64,000 bases of DNA from Alphaproteobacteria bacterium (GCA_030429495.1 JAUIFH010000003.1:310001-374000); one strand, 5' to 3'. Shown: positions 53,445 to 62,854, numbered from the stretch's first letter. Numbers and translations: made by a program. Notes: generated by a model not told the origin, from the letters alone.

Positions 53445-54524
53445 TTGAACGCCCTGACGCCTGTATCGCGCCGGCGCGACGGCGCTTCCCTATCCCCGAC
53501 AGCACCCGTGCAGGCCGTGCAGAGCATGACAGGTCGCGAGAAGGCCGCGATCATCGTGCGCCTGCTCCTGTCCGATGGCAGCGAATTGCCGCTGCGCGAC
53601 CTTCCAGACCATCTTCAGGCCGCACTGACCGAGCAGATCGGCTCCATGCGCAGCGTCGACCGCGCAACCCTGCGCGGCGTGGTGGAAGAATTCATCGCAC
53701 GCCTCGAAGCGGTGGGCCTCTCCTTCCCCGGCGGGATCGACGGTGCGCTGAAGATGCTCGACGGCCATATCTCCTCTACGGCAGCAAGCCGGTTGCGCCG
53801 CCTCGCCAGCGCCTCGGTCAAGGCCGACCCATGGGACCGCATCGCCGCCCTGGATCCCGAGAAACTGCTTCCCGTCCTGACCGAAGAGAGCGTCGAGGTC
53901 GGCGCGGTGATGCTGTCGAAGCTCGCCGTGCCGCGCGCCGCGGAACTTCTCGGCAAGCTGCCCGGCGACCGTGCCCGCCGCATCGCCTATGCCGTCAGTC
54001 AGACCGGCAATATCGACCCCGAAACCGTGCGCCAGATCGGCCTGTCGCTTGTCGGCCAGCTAGAGGCGCAGCCGGTCCGCGCCTTCGAATCCGATCCTGA
54101 CAAACGTGTGGGCGCGATCCTGAACTTCTCGCCCGCCGCCACGCGCGACGACGTTCTCGAGGGTTTGTCCGAGGCCGATACCGACTTCGCGCAGCGTGTC
54201 CGCAAGGCGATCTTCACCTTCGCCGACATTCCCACCCGGATCGAGGGCCGCGACATTTCCGCCGTCATCCGGGGGGTCGACCAGGCCGTGCTGATCACCG
54301 CGCTTGCCGGCGCGACGACAGCAGGCGACATGGCTGCGGCGGAGTTCATCCTGTCAAACACGTCAAGCCGCATGGCCGCCTCGCTACGGGAGGAAATGGC
54401 CGAGCGCGGCACTCCCCGCGACCGCGACGCCGAAGCCGCGATGACCGCGATCATCATCGCTATCCGCGACCTCGAAGCGGCCGGCGATCTGCGGTTGAAG
54501 GTGGACGAAACGGATACCGGATGA
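53445..54524 (+). CDS. FliG-like flagellar motor switch protein
   Basis: The 359-residue protein aligns with FliG: an N-terminal GREKAAIIVRLL motif, a middle helical repeat domain and a C-terminal domain with ISAVIRGVDQAVLITALAGA and TAIIIAIRDLEAAGDLRL, which correspond to the FliG motor region. The charged torque residues of FliG-C are partly different. I choose TTG 53445, because GGAGGAA (53431-53437) lies 7 nt upstream; the GTG at 53403 has no such site and the next ATG (53526) would cut into the N-terminus. No other flagellar gene is in the window. Confidence 0.75.
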   Translation: MNALTPVSRRRDGASLSPTAPVQAVQSMTGREKAAIIVRLLLSDGSELPLRDLPDHLQAALTEQIGSMRSVDRATLRGVVEEFIARLEAVGLSFPGGIDGALKMLDGHISSTAASRLRRLASASVKADPWDRIAALDPEKLLPVLTEESVEVGAVMLSKLAVPRAAELLGKLPGDRARRIAYAVSQTGNIDPETVRQIGLSLVGQLEAQPVRAFESDPDKRVGAILNFSPAATRDDVLEGLSEADTDFAQRVRKAIFTFADIPTRIEGRDISAVIRGVDQAVLITALAGATTAGDMAAAEFILSNTSSRMAASLREEMAERGTPRDRDAEAAMTAIIIAIRDLEAAGDLRLKVDETDTG

Positions 54525-54675
54525 CCCCGCCAACGGCCGGTGCCGCGGCGTCGCCGGACCCAGCTGGACCGGGCACTGGGCACCGCGGGCGGTTCCGTCG
54601 CTTGTGATCGAAGGTCCGCGGCTCTATGTCTTGCGCCGATGGAGGGCCGCGAACGCCCTTGACCGGAACCGACGG

Positions 54676-55551
54676 ATGACCGCACGCACCCAGCCAAGAT
54701 CGAGTCTCAGCCACCGGCTGACGGACGGCGCGTTCCGCCTGTTCCTGGGTCTTGCGCGAACCCTGCCCTATGACCGCCGCGTGCCGGTTGCCGGCTGGAT
54801 CGTCTCCCGCATGGTCGCTCCGCTCGCAGGCTGGAACCGCCGGATTCGCGACAACCTCGCCCTCGTCGCCCCGGATATGCCGCCCGAAGAGGTGAAGCAG
54901 CTCGTCCGCACCGTCTCCGACAATGTCGGGCGCACCATGGTGGAGCTTTATTCGGGCCGCGAATTCGTCGCCCGGGTGCGCGACCTGCCGCTGACCGGGC
55001 CGGGCGCGGAGACGCTGATCCAGGCCCAGCGCGAGGGCCGCCCGGTAATCCTCGCCACCGGCCATTTCGGCAATTACGACGTCGCGCGCGCGGCGCTGAT
55101 CGCGCGCGGCTATCGGGTCGGCGCGCTTTACAAGCCGCTGAAGAACGCGCTGTTCAACGCCCACTACCTCGATACGATCTCACAGATCGGAACGCCGCTT
55201 TTCCCGCGCGGGCAGAAGGGTATGGGTGGCATGGTCCGGTTCCTGAAATCGGGTGGGATGCTCGGCCTCCTGATGGACCAGCATATGGGGCACGGTGCCG
55301 CGCTCACCTTCTTCGGCCAGACCGCCCATACCGCGACCTCTGCCGCCGATCTCGCCCTGAAATACGGCGCGGACTTGATCCCGATCTACGGCATACGCCA
55401 GCCAGACGGACTGAATTTCCAGATCGTGGTCGAAGCGCCGATCCCGCATACCGATCCGCTGACCATGACCCAAGCCATCAACGACAGCCTTGAGGCGCTG
55501 GTACGTCAACACATGGATCAGTGGTTCTGGATTCACCGCCGCTGGAAATAG
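54676..55551 (+). CDS. LpxL/HtrB-type lysophospholipid (lauroyl) acyltransferase
   Basis: A 291-residue member of the LpxL/LpxM family. The HX4D catalytic motif is HFGNYD near residue 137, and the second conserved block is MDQHMGHG; the C-terminus ends with QWFWIHRRWK, as in most family members. It adds a secondary acyl chain to lipid A (or a related lipid) at the inner membrane. ATG 54676 is chosen; an upstream GTG adds 24 non-conserved codons. It converges on the DUF1223 gene with a 7-bp gap. Confidence 0.88.
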   Translation: MTARTQPRSSLSHRLTDGAFRLFLGLARTLPYDRRVPVAGWIVSRMVAPLAGWNRRIRDNLALVAPDMPPEEVKQLVRTVSDNVGRTMVELYSGREFVARVRDLPLTGPGAETLIQAQREGRPVILATGHFGNYDVARAALIARGYRVGALYKPLKNALFNAHYLDTISQIGTPLFPRGQKGMGGMVRFLKSGGMLGLLMDQHMGHGAALTFFGQTAHTATSAADLALKYGADLIPIYGIRQPDGLNFQIVVEAPIPHTDPLTMTQAINDSLEALVRQHMDQWFWIHRRWK

Positions 55552-55558
55552 CTGCGCC

Positions 55559-56266
55559 TCAGCGCAACCGCGCCGCGCCGAGGACCGGACCCGGCCCGGG
55601 TTCCTGAACGATCACCACCACCGGCTCGTCCCCGCGCGCGACGAGATCGAGCGAAAGCTCCTTCGTCCCGTCCCATTCGGCGACCGTCTTCCAGTCGGTG
55701 ACGATGTTGTTGTAGTCGAGCGTTCGGCCAGCATTCTCACCACGCCCGATCTGCACGCTCTGACGCGGGATGTAGCGGACAAGCTGAACCACCGCGCCGC
55801 GTTTCAGCGGGGTCGTGCTGCGTGCGCGCAGGCGGACCTTCTCGCCGCTGCGCTGAAGCGTCAGGGTCACCGGCTGCGCCTTTCCGCCGAACCGCCGGAT
55901 CAGACCGTCAAGCTCGGCCGGGCGCGCGCCGACCAGATGGTCCATGCCGCCAACGATCATCTGCGGCGTATAGACCGTCCGCGCGCCGGCGACGCGGGCA
56001 TAGGCGCGCTGCCGGTCGGAATAGGCGCGGTCGGCAAAGATGTCCTTCCAGCCGATATAGTCCCAGTAGTCGACATGCAGCGCCAGCGCGATCACGTCGT
56101 CGCGCCCGGCAAGCTTGCCGAGGATGGAATCGGCCGGCGGGCAGGACGAACAACCCTGCGAGGTGTAGAGTTCAACAACGACGGGATTCGTCGTGCCGGA
56201 CTGTGCCAGCGACGTTCCCGCAACCCCGAGCCAGAGGCCCAGTGCAGTGATGATTTTCCGGCGCAT
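55559..56266 (-). CDS. DUF1223 secreted thioredoxin-like protein
   Basis: The 235-residue protein has a signal peptide (about 1-21) and then the DUF1223 opening VVVELYTSQGCSSCPPAD, with a CxxC pair on a thioredoxin-like fold, and VYTPQMIVGG further on. The periplasmic function is unknown. It diverges from acnA; the 222 bp between them hold a dyad. Confidence 0.88.
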   Translation of the reverse strand: MRRKIITALGLWLGVAGTSLAQSGTTNPVVVELYTSQGCSSCPPADSILGKLAGRDDVIALALHVDYWDYIGWKDIFADRAYSDRQRAYARVAGARTVYTPQMIVGGMDHLVGARPAELDGLIRRFGGKAQPVTLTLQRSGEKVRLRARSTTPLKRGAVVQLVRYIPRQSVQIGRGENAGRTLDYNNIVTDWKTVAEWDGTKELSLDLVARGDEPVVVIVQEPGPGPVLGAARLR

Positions 56267-56373
56267 TGGATTGTTCCGATCCCCTTGTCCCCTTCTTCGT
56301 AGTCAATCGGATCGCACATTGCCAATCAAGGTTTTGCGAGACCCCGTGATGGCGTTCGAGACCGGTTGCGGAA

Positions 56374-56397
56374 GTTTGTGCACAATGGTATACAAAC
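56374..56397 (+). promoter_or_regulatory. Possible operator upstream of acnA
   Basis: GTTTGT ... ACAAAC spaced by 12 bp, enclosing the palindrome TTGTGCACAA and a GTATAC core. The arrangement resembles a GntR/LacI-type regulator site between the divergent DUF1223 and acnA genes. No regulator gene is adjacent, so its owner is unknown. Confidence 0.4.
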
Positions 56398-56488
56398 GCG
56401 CGTAACAGACTTGATCGGCCCACGGCATTGCGGCACAACGCGGCCGAGACAGATCGCTGAGCCACTCTCAATGAGAAGGGAGACCCGA

Positions 56489-59179
56489 ATGCCCATCGTC
56501 ACCGGCCAGGACACCGCGAAGACCCGCAGAACGATTTCTGCCGGCGGAGCCACCGTAGCCTACTATTCGATCCCGGCCGCCGAAAAGGCCGGCCTCGGCG
56601 ACTTTTCAAAGCTCCCCGCCGCGCTGAAGGTGGTGCTGGAGAACATGCTCCGGTTCGAGGATGGCGGCCGCACGGTCTCCGTCGACGACATCAAGGCGTT
56701 TTCCGACTGGGGCAAGCAGGGCGGCCAGAACCCGCGCGAGATCGCCTATCGACCTGCCCGCGTGCTGATGCAGGACTTCACCGGCGTTCCCGCCGTCGTC
56801 GACCTTGCCGCGATGCGCGACGGGATCAAGGCGCTTGGCGGCAATGCGCAGAAGATCAACCCGCTGAACCCGGTCGATCTGGTCATCGACCACTCGGTCA
56901 TGATCGACGAATTCGGCAACCCGCGTGCGTTCCAGATGAACGTGGACCGCGAATACGAGCGGAACATGGAGCGTTATGTTTTCCTGAAATGGGGTCAGAA
57001 CGCGTTCGAGAATTTCCGCGTCGTGCCGCCAGGCACCGGCATCTGCCACCAGGTGAACCTCGAATACCTCGCCCAGACCATCTGGACCGATACCGACCAG
57101 AACGGTGATACCGTGGCCTATCCCGACACGCTTGTCGGCACCGACAGCCACACCACGATGGTCAACGGCCTTGCCGTCCTCGGCTGGGGCGTCGGCGGGA
57201 TCGAGGCCGAGGCCGCGATGCTCGGCCAGCCTGTCTCGATGCTGATCCCCGAAGTGGTGGGCTTCAAGCTGACCGGCGAGATGGTCGAGGGCACGACCGC
57301 CACCGACCTCGTCCTCAAGGTCGTCCAGATGCTGCGCAAGCACGGCGTCGTCGGCAAGTTCGTCGAATTCTACGGGCCGGGTCTGGATCACCTGCCCTTG
57401 GCCGACCGCGCGACCATCGCCAACATGGCCCCCGAATATGGCGCGACCTGCGGCTTCTTCCCGATCGACAACGAAACGCTCCGCTACCTGCGCCAGACAG
57501 GCCGCGACGAGAACCGCATCGCGCTGGTCGAAGCCTATGCAAAGGAAAACGGCTTCTGGCGCGGCGCGGATTACGATCCGGTCTATACCTCGACGCTGGA
57601 ACTCGACATGTCCACCATCGTCCCCGCGATCTCGGGACCGAAGCGGCCACAGGACTATCTGGCCCTGACCGGCGCCAAGGCGGCCTTCGCCAAGGAAATG
57701 GCTGAGACCTTCAAGCGTCCGCAGGGCAAGGAAGTGGCCGTGAAGGGCGAGGATTACACCATGTCCTCGGGCAAGGTCGTGATCGCCTCGATCACCTCCT
57801 GCACCAACACCTCGAACCCCTATGTGCTGATCGGCGCGGGCCTCGTCGCCCGCAAGGCGCGGGAACTGGGCCTGAACCGCAAGCCCTGGGTGAAAACCTC
57901 GCTCGCGCCCGGTTCGCAGGTCGTCAGCGAATATCTTGAGGCTGCGGGCCTGCAAGAGGACCTCGACGCCATCGGCTTCAACCTTGTCGGTTACGGCTGT
58001 ACCACCTGCATCGGCAATTCCGGGCCCCTTCAGCCCGAGATTTCGGCCGCCATCGCCGAAGGCGACCTCGTCGCGACCGCCGTTCTCTCCGGCAACCGCA
58101 ACTTCGAGGGCCGGATCAGCCCGGACGTGCGGGCGAACTACCTCGCCTCGCCGCCCCTCGTCGTCGCCTACGCGCTGGCCGGGGACATGAACATCGACCT
58201 GACGACGGAGCCCTTGGGCACCTCGAAGGACGGCAAGCCGGTCTATCTGAAGGATATCTGGCCAACCAACAAGGAAATCGCCGATCTGGTGCACAAGACC
58301 GTCACGCGCGAGGCGTTCCTCAAGAAATACGCCGATGTCTTCAAGGGCGACGCCAAGTGGCAGGGCGTGAAGGTCACGGAGTCGGAAACCTATGACTGGC
58401 CCGCGACCTCGACCTATATCCAGAACCCGCCCTATTTCCGGGGCATGTCGAAGGACAAGGGCGCGATCCACAATATCGAGGGCGCACGTATCCTCGCCCT
58501 TCTTGGCGACATGATCACGACCGACCACATCTCGCCGGCCGGTTCCTTCAAACCGACAACCCCGGCCGGCCAGTACCTGACCGAACGGCAGGTGGCACCG
58601 CGTGAGTTCAACTCTTACGGTTCGCGGCGCGGCAACCACGAGATCATGATGCGCGGCACCTTCGCCAATATCCGCATCAAGAACGAGATGCTGGACGGGG
58701 TCGAGGGCGGCTATACGCTCGGCCCCGACGGCCAACAGACCTCGATCTACGAGGCGTCCGAGGCCTATCAAGCCGCCGGTACGCCGCTGATCGTGATCGG
58801 CGGCATCGAATACGGCGCCGGCTCCTCGCGCGACTGGGCAGCGAAGGGCACCAACCTCCTGGGCGTCAAGGCGGTCATCGCAGAGAGCTTCGAGCGCATC
58901 CACCGCTCGAACCTCGTCGGCATGGGTGTCATCCCGTTCGAATTCACCGGCGGCGACAACCGCAAGACGCTCGGTCTGAAGGGTGACGAGGTGATCTCCA
59001 TCCACGGGCTTGAAGGCGATCTGAAACCACTCGCCGAAGTGCCCTGCACCATCCGCTACGCCGACGGGACCGAGAAGACGATCCAGATCAAGTGCCGGAT
59101 CGATACCGAGGTCGAGATCGAGTATGTCGAGAATGGCGGCGTCCTGCACTACGTGCTGAGAAACCTCGCCAAGGCCTGA
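56489..59179 (+). CDS. acnA: Aconitate hydratase A
   Basis: The 896-residue enzyme is of the AcnA/IRP type. The [4Fe-4S] cluster ligands are C438 in ITSCTNTSN and C504 and C507 in [10 protein letters not shown]. It isomerises citrate to isocitrate in the TCA cycle. ATG 56489 follows GAAGGGAGACCCGA; the open frame upstream is not conserved. It ends at the terminator 59200-59227. Confidence 0.98.
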   Translation: MPIVTGQDTAKTRRTISAGGATVAYYSIPAAEKAGLGDFSKLPAALKVVLENMLRFEDGGRTVSVDDIKAFSDWGKQGGQNPREIAYRPARVLMQDFTGVPAVVDLAAMRDGIKALGGNAQKINPLNPVDLVIDHSVMIDEFGNPRAFQMNVDREYERNMERYVFLKWGQNAFENFRVVPPGTGICHQVNLEYLAQTIWTDTDQNGDTVAYPDTLVGTDSHTTMVNGLAVLGWGVGGIEAEAAMLGQPVSMLIPEVVGFKLTGEMVEGTTATDLVLKVVQMLRKHGVVGKFVEFYGPGLDHLPLADRATIANMAPEYGATCGFFPIDNETLRYLRQTGRDENRIALVEAYAKENGFWRGADYDPVYTSTLELDMSTIVPAISGPKRPQDYLALTGAKAAFAKEMAETFKRPQGKEVAVKGEDYTMSSGKVVIASITSCTNTSNPYVLIGAGLVARKARELGLNRKPWVKTSLAPGSQVVSEYLEAAGLQEDLDAIGFNLVGYGCTTCIGNSGPLQPEISAAIAEGDLVATAVLSGNRNFEGRISPDVRANYLASPPLVVAYALAGDMNIDLTTEPLGTSKDGKPVYLKDIWPTNKEIADLVHKTVTREAFLKKYADVFKGDAKWQGVKVTESETYDWPATSTYIQNPPYFRGMSKDKGAIHNIEGARILALLGDMITTDHISPAGSFKPTTPAGQYLTERQVAPREFNSYGSRRGNHEIMMRGTFANIRIKNEMLDGVEGGYTLGPDGQQTSIYEASEAYQAAGTPLIVIGGIEYGAGSSRDWAAKGTNLLGVKAVIAESFERIHRSNLVGMGVIPFEFTGGDNRKTLGLKGDEVISIHGLEGDLKPLAEVPCTIRYADGTEKTIQIKCRIDTEVEIEYVENGGVLHYVLRNLAKA

Positions 59180-59199
59180 TACGGCATCCAGCGATACCG

Positions 59200-59227
59200 G
59201 GCCGCGCCATCAGGCGCGGCCTTTTTT
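59200..59227 (+). terminator. Terminator of acnA
   Basis: GGCCGCGCC/GGCGCGGCC with ATCA loop, followed by six T; 20 bp past the stop. Confidence 0.9.
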
Positions 59228-59341
59228 GTTGTGCGAGAACCGGTTACCCGGCTTTATTGACGCCGCCCCGGAAATTGTCGGCGCTCTCGCGCGGGCTTGT
59301 CGCGCTCTCGGCATCATCAACGGCCGCATTCCCCGGTTTTC

Positions 59342-59370
59342 TTGACGCTCTGCAGACGATCGCCCATGCA
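59342..59370 (+). promoter_or_regulatory. Candidate promoter of the micro-gene after acnA
   Basis: TTGACG (59342-59347), 17 bp, then CATGCA (59365-59370). The -35 is good and the -10 poor. It would start a transcript that ends at the terminator 59504-59546. Confidence 0.3.
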
Positions 59371-59399
59371 GGTGGCAGACGAGAAGACGGGACATTGAT

Positions 59400-59498
59400 T
59401 TGAAGAAACTGGTTGATCGGTTGCCGTTCGTTCCGAGTGTGACGTGGCTGGAGACCGCAGGGCTGTTGATCCTGATCTACGCGACGCGGACGCACTGA
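59400..59498 (+). CDS. Candidate 32-aa micro-protein
   Basis: A TTG at 59400 opens a 32-codon ORF (LKKLVDRLPFVPSVTW..., then a hydrophobic stretch GLLILIYA and stop). It is enclosed between the acnA terminator upstream and an independent plus-strand terminator 6 bp after its stop, so the 59228-59550 interval must hold its own transcription unit. An Arg/Lys-rich start and a short hydrophobic end suggest a small membrane-associated peptide. An sRNA is the alternative. I do not recognise it. Confidence 0.4.
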   Translation: MKKLVDRLPFVPSVTWLETAGLLILIYATRTH

Positions 59499-59503
59499 CG
59501 GCC

Positions 59504-59548
59504 GGCCGCCGCGGAGAGCAGCTACTCCGCGGCGGCCTATTTCCTTTC
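59504..59548 (+). terminator. Second terminator after acnA
   Basis: GGCCGCCGCGGAG/CTCCGCGGCGGCC (13 bp perfect, 8-nt loop) followed by TATTTCCTTTC on the plus strand only. The facing minus-strand gene therefore does not use it. Confidence 0.75.
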
Positions 59549-59563
59549 ATTTCTGGCCGGCAC

Positions 59564-59920
59564 TCAGCCGTCCTTCAGATCGCACCAGGCGCGGATCACG
59601 GCCTCAAGCTCGGCCCGCTTCATCTTCAGATCGGCGGCATCGGCAAACTTCATCGTACGCGCCGCCTTGCCGTCACCTTCCAGGCTCGGGAAGGTTCCGG
59701 GAATATCCGCACCCGAATGGAACATGAGCGAGGCGTGCTTGCGCGCCTTTGGAAAGAAGCTCGCGATATTGCCCTTGTAGGTGAAGGTCGGCGCCTGCCA
59801 CTTGATGCATTCCGTCACGCGCAGGTCGGCCGCGAGGATCGCCTCGCGGACCGCCTGCACCAGCGCCTTCTGTGGATTGTCGTAATCCGCCATCCAGCGA
59901 TCGACATCCGAACCGCTCAT
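59564..59920 (-). CDS. DUF1801 domain-containing protein
   Basis: A 118-residue protein of the DUF1801/YdhG-like group (VTECIKWQAPTFTYKG is typical), a small cytoplasmic fold related to frataxin-like iron chaperones in some annotations, without experimental proof. It overlaps the end of the upstream NTF2-like gene by 4 bp. Confidence 0.85.
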   Translation of the reverse strand: MSGSDVDRWMADYDNPQKALVQAVREAILAADLRVTECIKWQAPTFTYKGNIASFFPKARKHASLMFHSGADIPGTFPSLEGDGKAARTMKFADAADLKMKRAELEAVIRAWCDLKDG

Positions 59921-60288
59921 CCCTCGCCCTCCCCCGTCAAGACCGTCCTCAGTTCCGCAATCAGCCCATCGCGCATGACGTAGTGGTTGCTCCCGCGTCC
60001 GGCGCCGCCGGGCAGCGCGAGCGACAGGCAGGTCCAGTCCACCCGGATGCGCGCGCCGTCAGTTTCGACGTGATCGATGCGGATATGCATCTCGGGCAGC
60101 GGGCGCTCCCATCCGGTCGCCATCGCGGCCAGGATCGCCTCGCGCCCCTCGTGGCAGCGCGTCTCTCCGCTGAACGGCTCTTCGTAGATCGCATCCTGCG
60201 CGAAGACTGCGCGGAGCGTTTCCGCCCCGGCGCGCCCGGCTTGCATGGCCAGAAAGAAGTTGCTTACCTCGGCGGGTAGCCGGTCCAT
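59917..60288 (-). CDS. NTF2-like/SnoaL family protein
   Basis: ATG 60288 gives 123 residues with the NTF2-like pattern: an N-terminal helix (SNFFLAMQAGRAG), FAQDAIYEEPFSGE and a C-terminal beta sheet (RIDHVETDGARIRVDW). Such folds serve as small-molecule isomerases or binding proteins; the function here is unknown. Its start codon lies only 14 bp from that of the divergent LuxR-type regulator, which suggests joint control. Confidence 0.8.
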   Translation of the reverse strand: MDRLPAEVSNFFLAMQAGRAGAETLRAVFAQDAIYEEPFSGETRCHEGREAILAAMATGWERPLPEMHIRIDHVETDGARIRVDWTCLSLALPGGAGRGSNHYVMRDGLIAELRTVLTGEGEG

Positions 60289-60302
60289 CGGGGGATTCCT
60301 CC

Positions 60303-60689
60303 ATGTTGACAGAGAAAGGCAGAGCGGCGCTTGCCGAAGCGCTCGACGCGTTGCGCGATGGCGACCGCGCGCCCTGGGCAGCGCTCGCCCCCTTGGCACG
60401 GCTGCCGGGTGAAGGCACCGACGTCTCGATCGACTTTTCCGCCGAGGCCGATCTTGGCGCGGCACTGGTCGTGGTCCGGCCGGCCTCCGCGCTGCCCTCT
60501 CTCACGGCACGTCAGACCGCGGTGGCGGTGGCCTTGGCCGACGGCTTGTCGAACAAGGATATCGCGCGGCGTCTTGGCATCAGTCCGACCACGGTCAAGG
60601 ACCATGTGGCGGCCGTTCTCAGGCGTCTTGGCGCGCGGAACAGGACGGAAGCTGCGGCACGTCTGCATGGCCTCAAGACTAGCGTCTGA
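60303..60689 (+). CDS. LuxR-type helix-turn-helix regulator
   Basis: A 128-residue protein with a C-terminal LuxR/FixJ HTH (about 65-122): LTARQTAVAVALADGLSNKD, IARRLGISPTTVKDHVAAVL. The N-terminal 60 residues are not a receiver or autoinducer domain that I recognise. It is divergent from the NTF2-like gene with a 14-bp gap and could repress or activate that pair. Confidence 0.85.
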   Translation: MLTEKGRAALAEALDALRDGDRAPWAALAPLARLPGEGTDVSIDFSAEADLGAALVVVRPASALPSLTARQTAVAVALADGLSNKDIARRLGISPTTVKDHVAAVLRRLGARNRTEAAARLHGLKTSV

Positions 60690-60722
60690 GGCACCCGCGT
60701 CGCCACCCTCCTGATGGAGGGT

Positions 60723-61265
60723 TCATTCGGCTGCGGCGGCGCGTTCGATCGCGGGATAGATGTCGGTGGTTAGTACGCGTTCGGTGATCGGCCCGGCGAA
60801 GCGCAGAACGACGCGGCCCTTGCCGTCGATCACGAAGGTCTCTGGCACGCCGTAGAGACCCCAGTCGATCCCCATGCGCCCGCTCTCGTCCGCGCCGATG
60901 GCGGCGAAGGGATTACCGAGGTCATCAAGGAACTTCAGCGCCGCCGGCGGCTTGTCCTTGTAGTTGACGCCATAAATCGTGACGCCTTCCGCTGCGAGTT
61001 GTTCCAGGATCGGATGCTCTGCCCGGCAGGGCGCGCACCAGCTGGCCCAGAAGTTCACGAGCCGCACCTCGCCGCCGCGCAGATCGGCATCGCCGAAGAC
61101 CGGCTCATTTCCAAGAGGCGTCACCACGACCGCCGGCGCCCCGCGCCCCTCCAGTGTCGACGGCAGCGCATCCGGGTCATCGCGGCCCATTCCGAGGACG
61201 AACATCGCCGTCAGCCCGGCGAAGATCGCCGGCGGCAGGATCATCAGCGGTGAAATCCTAGCCAT
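60723..61265 (-). CDS. ccmG: Thiol:disulfide interchange protein CcmG/DsbE
   Basis: A 180-residue membrane-anchored thioredoxin: transmembrane segment about 8-26 and active site C77-A-P-C80 in WASWCAPC, followed by YGVPETFVIDGKG with the cis-Pro. It keeps apocytochrome c cysteines reduced for haem attachment. It is the last ccm gene; its start overlaps ccmD by 8 bp. Confidence 0.95.
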   Translation of the reverse strand: MARISPLMILPPAIFAGLTAMFVLGMGRDDPDALPSTLEGRGAPAVVVTPLGNEPVFGDADLRGGEVRLVNFWASWCAPCRAEHPILEQLAAEGVTIYGVNYKDKPPAALKFLDDLGNPFAAIGADESGRMGIDWGLYGVPETFVIDGKGRVVLRFAGPITERVLTTDIYPAIERAAAAE

Positions 61266-61413
61266 GGCGCCCCATCCGCTTTTCCTGCGCCTCCAGCCGG
61301 CGGCGCATCTCCGCACCCTTGCGGAGCGTGATCCAGACCAGACCGAGGAGAAGTGCGATCGTAACCCCATAGGCGCCAAGCACGGTGCCCGCGTATTTTC
61401 CGAGCTCGACCAT
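61258..61413 (-). CDS. ccmD: Haem exporter protein CcmD
   Basis: A 51-residue protein with one transmembrane helix (about 10-30, TVLGAYGVTIALLLGLVW) and a charged cytoplasmic tail (RRRLEAQEKRMGRHG). It is usual for CcmD, which frees holo-CcmE from CcmABC. It overlaps the stop of ccmC by 1 bp and ccmG by 8 bp. Confidence 0.9.
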   Translation of the reverse strand: MVELGKYAGTVLGAYGVTIALLLGLVWITLRKGAEMRRRLEAQEKRMGRHG

Positions 61414-62141
61414 CACGCCATCCTTTCCCGCGCCTCGAGCGCACGAAGCCGGCGCGCCCGGATCTCGGTCCGGGTGCGCAAAAGGACGAGCGCCACGAAG
61501 AGAAGCACGAAGCCCGCCATGGAGACCCAGAGCGGGAAGGCATAGACGTCCGACACGTGCTCTTCCTTGTCGAGCGAGAGCGATGCGCCCTGATGCAGAC
61601 CCTGGTTCCAGAAAAGGACCGCGTAGCGCGACAGGATCGCGAAAACCGAGCCTACGAGGCAGAGGACCGAGGTGAGGTCAGCCGCCGTGTCGGGGTCATC
61701 CACCGCTTCCCAGAGCGCGATATAGCCGAGGTAGAAGAGGAAAAGGATCAGGAACGAGGTCAGCCGCGGGTCCCATGCCCACCATGTCCCCCACATCGGC
61801 TGGCCCCAGATCGCCCCCGTGAATAGCGCGATCAGCGTCATCGTCATGCCGATCGGCGCGGCGGCCTTGGCGGCAAGAACGCTGACATGGTGGCGCCGCA
61901 CCAGCCAGATGAGCGAGGTGACGAGCATCATCGCCCAGGCATTGATCGCCATCATCGCGCTTGGCACATGGATATAGATGATCTTGACGGTCGAGCCCTG
62001 ACGGAAATCGTCGGGCGTGAAGAAGAAGCCCCAGACGAGGCCCGTCAGCAGTGTCACCACGGCCATCCCCGTCACCCAGGGGAGCGCCCAGGACGAGGTC
62101 TGCATGAACTTCTTCGGGTTCGCGTATTCCCAGATCGACAT
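61413..62141 (-). CDS. ccmC: Haem exporter subunit CcmC
   Basis: The 242-residue protein has six membrane helices and the WWD tryptophan-rich periplasmic motif WGTWWAWDPRLT that binds haem, flanked by conserved His (IYIHVPSA and RRHHVS). It loads haem onto CcmE. The 56 bp to ccmB carry no gene. Confidence 0.97.
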   Translation of the reverse strand: MSIWEYANPKKFMQTSSWALPWVTGMAVVTLLTGLVWGFFFTPDDFRQGSTVKIIYIHVPSAMMAINAWAMMLVTSLIWLVRRHHVSVLAAKAAAPIGMTMTLIALFTGAIWGQPMWGTWWAWDPRLTSFLILFLFYLGYIALWEAVDDPDTAADLTSVLCLVGSVFAILSRYAVLFWNQGLHQGASLSLDKEEHVSDVYAFPLWVSMAGFVLLFVALVLLRTRTEIRARRLRALEARERMA

Positions 62142-62197
62142 GATCGCCTAGCTAAACCCTTCGGATAGCGCTCTCAATACACATAACACGGAGCAGC

Positions 62198-62854
62198 CTA
62201 TCGCAGATTGACGCGGATTGCCGCAGCCGCCGCGAAGGGCAGGATCGCGGCGGTGCCCGCCGTGATGCCCGCGAGCATCAGGAGCGGCGTCGCCGTCGCC
62301 AACCCCTCCGCCCCGCGTTTCGCGGCCTCGGCGCCGAAGATCAGCGTCGGGATGTAGAGCGGCAGGACCAGAAGCGAAAGGAGCAGACCGCCGCGCTTCA
62401 ACCCCACGGTCAGCGCCGCGCCGAACGCGCCGATGACGGAAAGCGCCGGTGTTCCGACAAGGAGTGACAGCGTCAGCCAGCCGAAACCCGCCGTCGGCAG
62501 GTTCAGGAGCACGCCGAGAATGGGCGCTGCGAGCGTCAAAGGCAGGCCGGTCGTCAACCAGTGCGCCAGCGCCTTGGCCGCGACGGCACCCTCCAGCGGG
62601 ATCGGCGCGGTGGCGAGCAAGTCAAGCGAGCCGTCCTCCCGATCCAGCGCGAAGATCCGGTCGAGCGACAGGAGACAGGCGAGAAGCGCGCCGACCCAGA
62701 GGATGCCCGGCGCGATGCGGGCAAGGACGCCGCCCTCTGGCCCGACACCGAAGGGGACCAGCACCGTGACGATGAGGAAGAAGGCCAGCGACAGGCCGAA
62801 GCCGCCGCCCGCGCGGGTCGCGAGACGCAGGTCGCGGAGAAGGAGCGCTAGCAT
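62198..62854 (-). CDS. ccmB: Haem exporter subunit CcmB
   Basis: A 218-residue six-helix permease (MLALLLRDLRLATRAGGG, then PFGVGPE). It is the membrane partner of CcmA. ATG 62854 is chosen; the open frame upstream runs through copy C of the G-rich repeat and is not real. Confidence 0.95.
   Translation of the reverse strand: MLALLLRDLRLATRAGGGFGLSLAFFLIVTVLVPFGVGPEGGVLARIAPGILWVGALLACLLSLDRIFALDREDGSLDLLATAPIPLEGAVAAKALAHWLTTGLPLTLAAPILGVLLNLPTAGFGWLTLSLLVGTPALSVIGAFGAALTVGLKRGGLLLSLLVLPLYIPTLIFGAEAAKRGAEGLATATPLLMLAGITAGTAAILPFAAAAAIRVNLR

Noticed and set aside
56606-59149. Minus-strand open frame of 847 codons
   Set aside because: It is fully antisense to acnA, with Asp/Val/Arg-rich composition typical of a complement shadow.
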